64,000 bases of DNA from NCBI GenBank assembly GCA_965178125.1, contig OZ237763.1, positions 496,001 to 560,000 of the forward strand. The letters are read 5' to 3'. How positions within the stretch are numbered: the first letter of the stretch is position 1; each line of letters opens with the position of its first letter. Source of the DNA: Bilabrum cf. latius (lineage: Eukaryota > Bigyra: Bicosoecida > Bigyra > Bicosoecida). Under the pieces are notes generated by a model that was not told where the DNA came from, ran no database searches, and worked only from the letters and a program-made list of their open reading frames with translations. The translations under genes were made by a program, and so were the position numbers. Of this stretch, positions 58,137-64,000 are shown piece by piece.

Positions 58137-61100
58137 ATGGAATTCCGTGATGATGCTAAGAAGACTACAGATTACTCCTCAGCTGCCCCTCCTGAATCGT
58201 AGGCTGTAAAGGTGAGCGCCTGGGTCCCCGCAGAACTCGACGAATGCACCCTAGCAAAAGGTGAATTCCGATGCGTCGCTTGATTGGAGCCAACAAGTTC
58301 AACCTCTCAGGTTTACGTTCGTATGCGTCCACCGGCTGGAGGGGCCGCTGAAGCGTCCAGATAGTTTGTTCAAGACGAGGGGGACGAAGGCAAAGTGTCA
58401 CTGAAGGTGAGCAGGCTTGTGGCTCAACGTATCGCACAGTTTGAGCATCAGACGCCGTTACCCGTATATTCTGCCAGTACTTTTACTAAGTCGCAGACAT
58501 CGCTGCATGGCGAGCACTCATTTCGGTACAGCAAAGTATTCAGGTCGGACTCAGGCCAAGCGGACATATTCAACGAGGTCGGCCAGCCGATGGTAGATCA
58601 TTGCTTGGAAGGCTACAGCGCATGCGTTTTTGCTTACGGGTAGACGGGCAGTGGGAAAACTTACACAATGTTTGGAGATGCAGCGAACCAGGGCGTCATT
58701 CCGAGGTAAGGCCTCTTGATGATTGCACCCGATCCTTGCTCGCCTGCGAGTCGATCCAGCTGTTGCTGAGCTTACGAGCACCAGGCCTCCGATTGCATCG
58801 CAATCCATGCATCTCTCTATTTCCGTATGTGCCTGCTGCCCGTACTCTTTTGCACCGCAGGTCGCTGGATGTGGTGTTTCGTCAGCTGGCGGCGCGCAAC
58901 TCTTTCAAGGAAACCGCGGTCGTCGTGTCTTTCCTGGAGATCTACCTCGATAGAATACGAGACCTGGGTAGGGAATACCTCCTCGGCAAGCGGAAGGCAG
59001 ACCCCCGGTTCGGCATCGCAGAGGGCGAGGAGGTCTCATCTGCGCACGAGGGGGCGGAGGACGAGGACCCCTCGGCAAGCCAGAAGGGCACGAGCGACTG
59101 GTACCTGAACACATTCCGGCACGCTGGCAGGAGAAAACACGGGAGGCGCCGAAGCGTCACGAGCGCCCAAGGGGGCGGCTCCTCGGCTGCCGCATCGGAC
59201 GCAGACCCGCGGGCCCGCAGCTACGAGGAGGAGTCTTTAGACGTGCGGGAGGACGCCGACGGGCAGGTGTACGTCCGGGGACTCAGCAAGGTGCCTGTGC
59301 GGAACCCCAAGGAAGCCATGGACGTCGTTCTTTCGGGGTTCAAGATGCGAGCCACGCACGCCACGGACATGAACGAGGTCTCCTCGCGGTCGCACACGGT
59401 CTTTACCATACACCTGATGCAGAGGGACCGGGCCACTGGGGAACAAGTCTCGGGGCACCTCAACCTCGTGGATCTAGCCGGGTCTGAAAGGCTCTCCCGC
59501 AGCCACAGCGAAGGCCTCAGGATGACCGAGGCGCTGTCAATCAACTCGTCGCTGACCGCCCTGGGCAAGGTGGTGATGTCGCTGCACAAGGCGTCTGTAG
59601 TGACGGGGGGCGGGAGCGGTGGTGCCACGGATCACGAGCAGCTGCATGTGCCCTACCGCGACTCGAAGCTCACGAGGGTGCTCCAGAATTACCTCGGAGG
59701 GACCTCCTTCCTCGCCCTCCTCGCAACGCTGCACCCGCGCAAAGACGACGCTGACGAGAGCCTGTCCACGCTCCAGTTCGCGCACAGGTGCAGGTATATC
59801 GTCAACAGGCCCAAGGTGAACTACTCGCTGGCAGACTCATCGGACAAGGACAGACGGATCGCGGCTTTGACGAGCGAGAACGCGCTGCTCAGGAGGCAGC
59901 TGGCGCTCTCTAGGCTTGCCTGCAGGGTGAGGCTGGCCAGGCTGATGCTGGACGCGGGCGTGCGGGGCACGATCGCCGCTGACGGGCGATTCCAGGCTCC
60001 CGATGGAAAGCTGCTGGGAGTATCCGCCGAGATGGCCAACAAGAGCGACTACGTGAAGAAGGGAGCCAGGGTGCTCGTCACTGGCGGGGGGCCTCTGAGC
60101 GAGCAGGCCATCACCAAGGCGGCACAGGTGCTTCAGACAGAGGTGCGCAAGCTGTAGAAGCAGAAAGACACGAGCGGGCAGGTGGCAGGGGACGGGTCCG
60201 TGGCCAGCGGCGCCGCCTCTGACAGTTCCATGGCCGCCGCAATGAAGCGAAGATCCACGCAGGCGGAGGTGGAGCAGGCCGAGGAAGAGGTCGCTGGGAG
60301 GCTGATTGGGGAGCAGGCCATCGCTTCCACGCCGGGACTGAGGAGCCCGACGCTGGAGGACCTGGCCGGCATTCCGGCCGATGCGGCGGAGGAGGCCTCG
60401 GGCGGACCACGGCGTAGGAGGCAGAGCCAGATGGGCGGAGTGCTTGCCAAGCTGATCGCGGGAGGCAAGTCCGTGGGGCTGGACGAGCCCAGCGTGCAAA
60501 GCGCCGGATCCGCCGGTACCAGGCACGAGGACGTAAAGTGGGAGCAGATGGACGCCATGAACGGCTCCATGGCAGGCAGCATAGGAAGCGCCATCGGGGC
60601 GGGGATGGGAACGGGCAGCATGCCCGCTGGCAGCGTGGCTTCGGGGCGCACCGGTCGCAGTGGCAGGGGCCATGCTGGCATGGCACTGTCCGACACCGTG
60701 GGCAGCATGGACGAGTCGCTTTCTTCCGCGCTTGAGAGTGTCACCGGCGGTACCATTCCTCTGGGGACTGGACCCATGGGGGGGGCTGGGCTTGGGGTGG
60801 CGGGAGGAGGCGCCACGCGTCGGGGGCGTCGGAATCGGAGGACTTCTCGGGTGTCTCAGGCGGTGAGAGGCGGGGGCAGTCGTCGGAGCCTGGGCTCGGG
60901 CTCGAGGCGATCCAGAGGGGGGAAGGGCGGTGCGAGCGACAGCGGCGGTCGAGTGGAAGGTGACGGTGGGTCCGTGGGTGGCGGTGGGGATCAGTACGGC
61001 GGCAGCGTGGGGTCACACACGGGACTCAGGCTGACCGATATCGCGGGCGGGGATCTGGCTGCGGGCGTGCCCGGCGCGATGATGGCCGCAGCGTACCACG

Positions 61101-63097
61101 AGGCGCTGGAGCTGGCTCGCCTGGCCAACGACGGCGGTCCGACGATCGCGCTGCAGCAGCGGATCGACGAGTACAGGGCCCGCATCAGGGAGCTCAAGGA
61201 CGAGCTGGACACGGAGAGGAGCGCCAGCAAGAAAGAGCTGGAGCGTCTGCAGTCCCAGCTGAGGAAGTCAAGGGCGAGGCAGGCGGCCAGCAAGAGGCAG
61301 GCGGAAGAGTCGGAGCGCAAGATGCGGGACGCGCTGGACGACACGAGCGCGTCGTATTCGAGACAGGTCGCCTCCGTGATAGCCCAGTCCCAGATCGCGG
61401 TGTCTAGGGAACACAAACTCGTGTCTAAGGTTCCTGACGAGCTCAGAGTGTCCAGTGAGGCGCTACATACGGCTGAGAGGCTGCGGCAGGAGGCCCGAGC
61501 CCAGGAGGAGCAAAAAAGGACGCAGGAGGTCTCGAGGGCCACTCTCGCGGCGCAGGCGGAGCTGCAGCTCAAGGCCTCCCAGAGCAGGCTGGCGCTCAGG
61601 GGGCTTGAACAGAAGGTAAGGGAGGTGGAGAATGGCAAGCAGGAGGCCGAGCAAGCCAGGGAGCAGACGGAGAAGACGATCGCACAGGAGCTCAAGGCTG
61701 CGTGGAGGTATGCCGCGGGCCTCGCTGCCACCATTGATGACATCGAGGCGGGGCGGGCCCCCGTGAAGATCGACACGACGGGTCGGCGCTCGTTCGTCGT
61801 GAGGCGAGCCGCACTGCCGCCCAACCCGATGGCCACCTTGCCCGGAGGCATGCCGTACCTGCGCAAGCTGCTGGATGACGACTTCAAGGCGACGGGATCG
61901 AGGGGAGGAGGAGGAGGAGGAGGAGAGAACCAGAACGGTACAAGGCACGATGCGCCGTGGACGCTGAGCCGCAGCATGCGTGGCACAACCAAGACCAGGC
62001 AGGTGCCCAGGGCGCAGAGCGCTGCGTCAATCGGGACGAGCGGGCGTGCTGGCGACAGCAGGGGCCAGGGGTTCGGAGGTAGCGGAGCCCTGACCGGCAG
62101 CGCGGGGCGGCTGCCACTCCTGGACGCATCTGCAGGAAGGGTCGCGTTTGGAAGTGGCGACCAGGCCGGTGCCATTGCCCGGGCTATGCGGGATGGGTCG
62201 GGGGCGGGATCCGGTGCTGGCGCGTTTGCGGAGGATCGGGAGAACGAGCTGGGCGGCAGGCTACCTGATCCGGACCTTGGACCTGGGGTTCCAACTCCGG
62301 CGGAGAGGCCCCCGCCGTCTCCCAACAGCAGTGCCGGGCGAGGGAAGCCCCGGGGCGGCAGCAAGGTGATCGGGTGGGAGGGGGTCGGGCACGGGACCGG
62401 TGCGCTTGAGGCAGCGGGTGAGGGCAGGCCGCTGCACTCCCAGCCCAGCAACCACTCCTCTGTGCTCAAGGGCATCGAGCAGCAGCTGCAGCACCAAGAG
62501 AGGGAGAAGGAGAGGGGGGGCGAGAGCAAGACGTCGCTTGGCAGTGGTTCCAGCCGCCCCGCGTCTGGACTCTCTCTTCCTCCTGGCACGAGGCCGAGGA
62601 CTAGCTCGGGAGTGCATAGGCAAGGCCATGGGCAGGGGCAGGGGTACGGGGGCTCCTCAGGGGGCGACGGCTGGGGAACGGGCACTGCCATTGGCGCGCT
62701 TGAAAACCAGTTGGGGATACGTGAAGGGGGCAGGCAGCAGCCCAGCATGGCGAGTGGGGCTAGCAGCGGTAGCAGAAGGCTCCACGGATCCTTGGGCAGC
62801 CGCGATGATGGGGGTGAGGGCATGGTGATCGCGGGTGGCAGGCAGCCGTCCCCTTCGCCCATGTCGAGTGCGAGAGAGCTGCGGAACCGAGAGATCGCCG
62901 CGGCGCGCGCGGCGAGAGCTCGGCTGGAGGCACGGGCGAGAGGATCAGGGAACAACCCAGGGAACAGGCGGGTGCAGCATCCTGGAATGCACCAAAGGTC
63001 CGTTGGGTCTCTCGGGAGCGCCAGCGGCAGCAGGGGCGGTGGTGGGGCCTTGCACGGGCTCGCCGATCTGAGCAGCTCCAGTGGGTTCCGCGGGTGA
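58137..63097 (+). CDS. Kinesin motor protein with long coiled-coil and disordered tail
   Basis: Three exons, 58137-58211, 58311-58705 and 58861-63097, give about 1,568 residues. The N-terminal motor includes VYVRMRPPA, the P-loop AYG-Q-TGSGKTYTMFG, switch I NEVSSRSH and switch II LVDLAGSERLSRS, up to about residue 470. The P-loop Gln (residue 136) is a TAG at 58641-58643; further TAGs lie at 58200, in exon 2 (SR-Q-FVQDE) and at 60155 (KL-Q-KQKD). An insert of roughly 100 polar residues sits between IRDLG and the conserved VYVRGL strand, which enlarges the motor. Behind it come short coiled coils (about 61140-61720), then a Gly/Ser-rich tail to TGA 63095. Kinesins move on microtubules using ATP; the N-terminal motor suggests plus-end motion. 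Subfamily and cargo are not clear. Confidence 0.93.
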
Positions 63098-63414
63098 TGA
63101 CGAGTGTCACGCACATTGACCTGCGTAACGTGGGGCTATGCGGTCGTGCGTGCGGTCTGCTTGGGTGCTGCTTGGGTGCTGCTTGGGCGGCTGTGCTATC
63201 CAGGTTGAACCGAAAACAGTGTTGTTTATGTGTGCTCAATGCGCCCGGTGTTCCGGTTTTGCAGCGCGAAATTCGATCGCAACCACTCTCTCGGGCCCAT
63301 AGGCAGCTTGGACTGTCCATGCATCGAGCATTCGCTCGAAGTGGTGCAAGGCCACGGGCTGGGCTTGGCAGGGCTTGTCCAAGCCAGGCCCGTGAACCGA
63401 GAACCAAGCTCCGA
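63098..63414. other. Convergent intergenic region with 11-bp triple repeat
   Basis: No gene is seen between the kinesin TGA and the TGA of the minus-strand amidotransferase. At 63157-63189 the 11-mer CTGCTTGGGTG occurs three times in tandem, the last with one change. The region must contain both 3' ends, unless the amidotransferase gene continues here through an intron. Confidence 0.5.
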
Positions 63415-64000
63415 TCACGACTCCATGGGAGCGCTGGCCCCTCCAGTTGCTGCCGCTGCTGCTGCTGCCACAGCGTGCGCCTCTGCCAGCTCGCGCGCCG
63501 CCTCTGGGCCCTCCTTGAGGCCGGATGCCTTTGCCATTGCGACCAGGTCGGCATGTTCCAGGGAGAGGCTCGGCGCCGAGCCGGTTGCAGCGCTGCTGCT
63601 CGAAGTTGTGGATTCGGCTTGAAATCCAGTTCCTGCTGGCCCCGACGGGCCCCACTCGCCCCCCTTCATGCGAAGGAAGTTCGCCACGATGCGGTGGCCG
63701 TGCTCCGTAGCGACAGATTCGGGGTGAAACTGAACCCCTTCCATCACGTACTTTTTGTGGCGGACCCCCTGGATAATACCCCTGTCCGTTCGCGCAGTTA
63801 TGACCAAGCTATCTGACGGAAAAGTGCCCAGGGTCCCAGCTAAGGAATGGTAGCGAATGGCACGCATGCCCTGCGGTACCTCTGCGAACAAACCACGGCC
63901 ATCGTGTGTCATGACTGACTACTTTCCGTGCTTAATCTCCCCTGCAAATTCCACTTTGCCCCCGTATACCTCATACATGGATTGGCAGCCCAGGCAAACG
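63415..64000 (-). CDS. Glutamine amidotransferase, anthranilate synthase component II type (partial)
   Basis: The minus frame enters at the window edge with VCLGCQSMYEVYGGKV, where the Cys after VCLG is the class I amidotransferase nucleophile. It continues with HGK, a TAG (63919-63921, Gln), then MTHDGRGLF, RYHSLAG and VEGVQFHPESV; the His and Glu of HPE complete the catalytic triad. This block order is that of TrpG/PabA, which release ammonia from glutamine for anthranilate or aminodeoxychorismate synthesis. After the domain comes a low-complexity linker (TTSSSSAATGSAPSL) and an Ala-rich helix ending at TGA 63415. In many fungi and protists TrpG is fused to other Trp enzymes; the linker could lead to such a fusion if the end is an intron boundary. 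The 5' part lies beyond 64000. Confidence 0.88.

Noticed and set aside
60991-63114. 707-codon antisense ORF over the kinesin tail
   Set aside because: The GC-rich, Gly/Ser-coding sense strand leaves the antisense frame open as Pro/Ser/Leu. No features support a gene.
1-64000. TAA or TGA also reassigned, or TAG as pyrrolysine/selenocysteine-like recoding
   Set aside because: TAA and TGA end genes at the expected domain boundaries and do not occur within them. TAG is too frequent and scattered for special recoding, and pyrrolysine is not known in eukaryotic nuclear genes.

Overview
The window is eukaryotic nuclear DNA from a GC-rich, gene-dense protist. It has spliceosomal introns (GTRAG-type donors, CAG acceptors, about 40 to 225 nt), one tRNA gene, and kinesin, SMC-type ATPase, HECT ligase, NAK-type kinase, sulfatase and DOMON/cytochrome b561 genes. 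I cannot name the organism.

The key observation is the genetic code. Nearly every recognisable gene is interrupted by in-frame TAG codons, and no gene I can end ends in TAG. All terminate at TGA (eleven genes) or TAA (four genes). When TAG is read through, broken ORFs join into complete domain proteins. TAG falls where families carry glutamine, most clearly in the kinesin P-loop (GQTGSGKT) at 58641-58643. The window should be read with TAG = Gln (as in NCBI table 15), with TAA and TGA as stops. Under the standard code it looks like about 90 fragments; under TAG = Gln it holds 15 protein genes.

Layout. 1-752: 3' end of a membrane protein gene. 1851-4766: Mn-type cation diffusion facilitator. 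5432-5503: tRNA-Pro(AGG), which runs straight into a 154-bp minisatellite whose unit contains the tRNA 3' end (to about 7672). 7864-12237: secreted Cys-rich/DOMON/cytochrome b561 protein with internal 240-bp coding repeats. 13108-17762: three tandem ankyrin genes, the middle one a chimera from a 1632-bp tandem duplication. 17937-32876 (minus): one uninterrupted HECT ubiquitin ligase ORF of about 4,980 codons. 33122-44566 (plus): a second giant ORF of about 3,815 codons, with a Sec39/NBAS-like motif. 44626-47100: LRR-ankyrin protein sharing its C-terminal module with the ankyrin genes. 47275-48557: membrane-anchored short-chain dehydrogenase. 48843-51438: six-exon sulfatase. 51627-55415: SMC-like ATPase. 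55466-58007 (minus): NAK/AAK1-like kinase. 58137-63097: kinesin. 63415-64000 (minus): TrpG-type glutamine amidotransferase, cut by the window edge.

Spacing is tight. Two divergent pairs (HECT/giant ORF and kinase/kinesin) are 245 and 129 bp apart, and SMC and kinase converge within 50 bp. The genes do not form a pathway; they are ordinary housekeeping and lineage-specific genes. The novelty is the code, the repeat dynamics and the modular LRR/ankyrin family.
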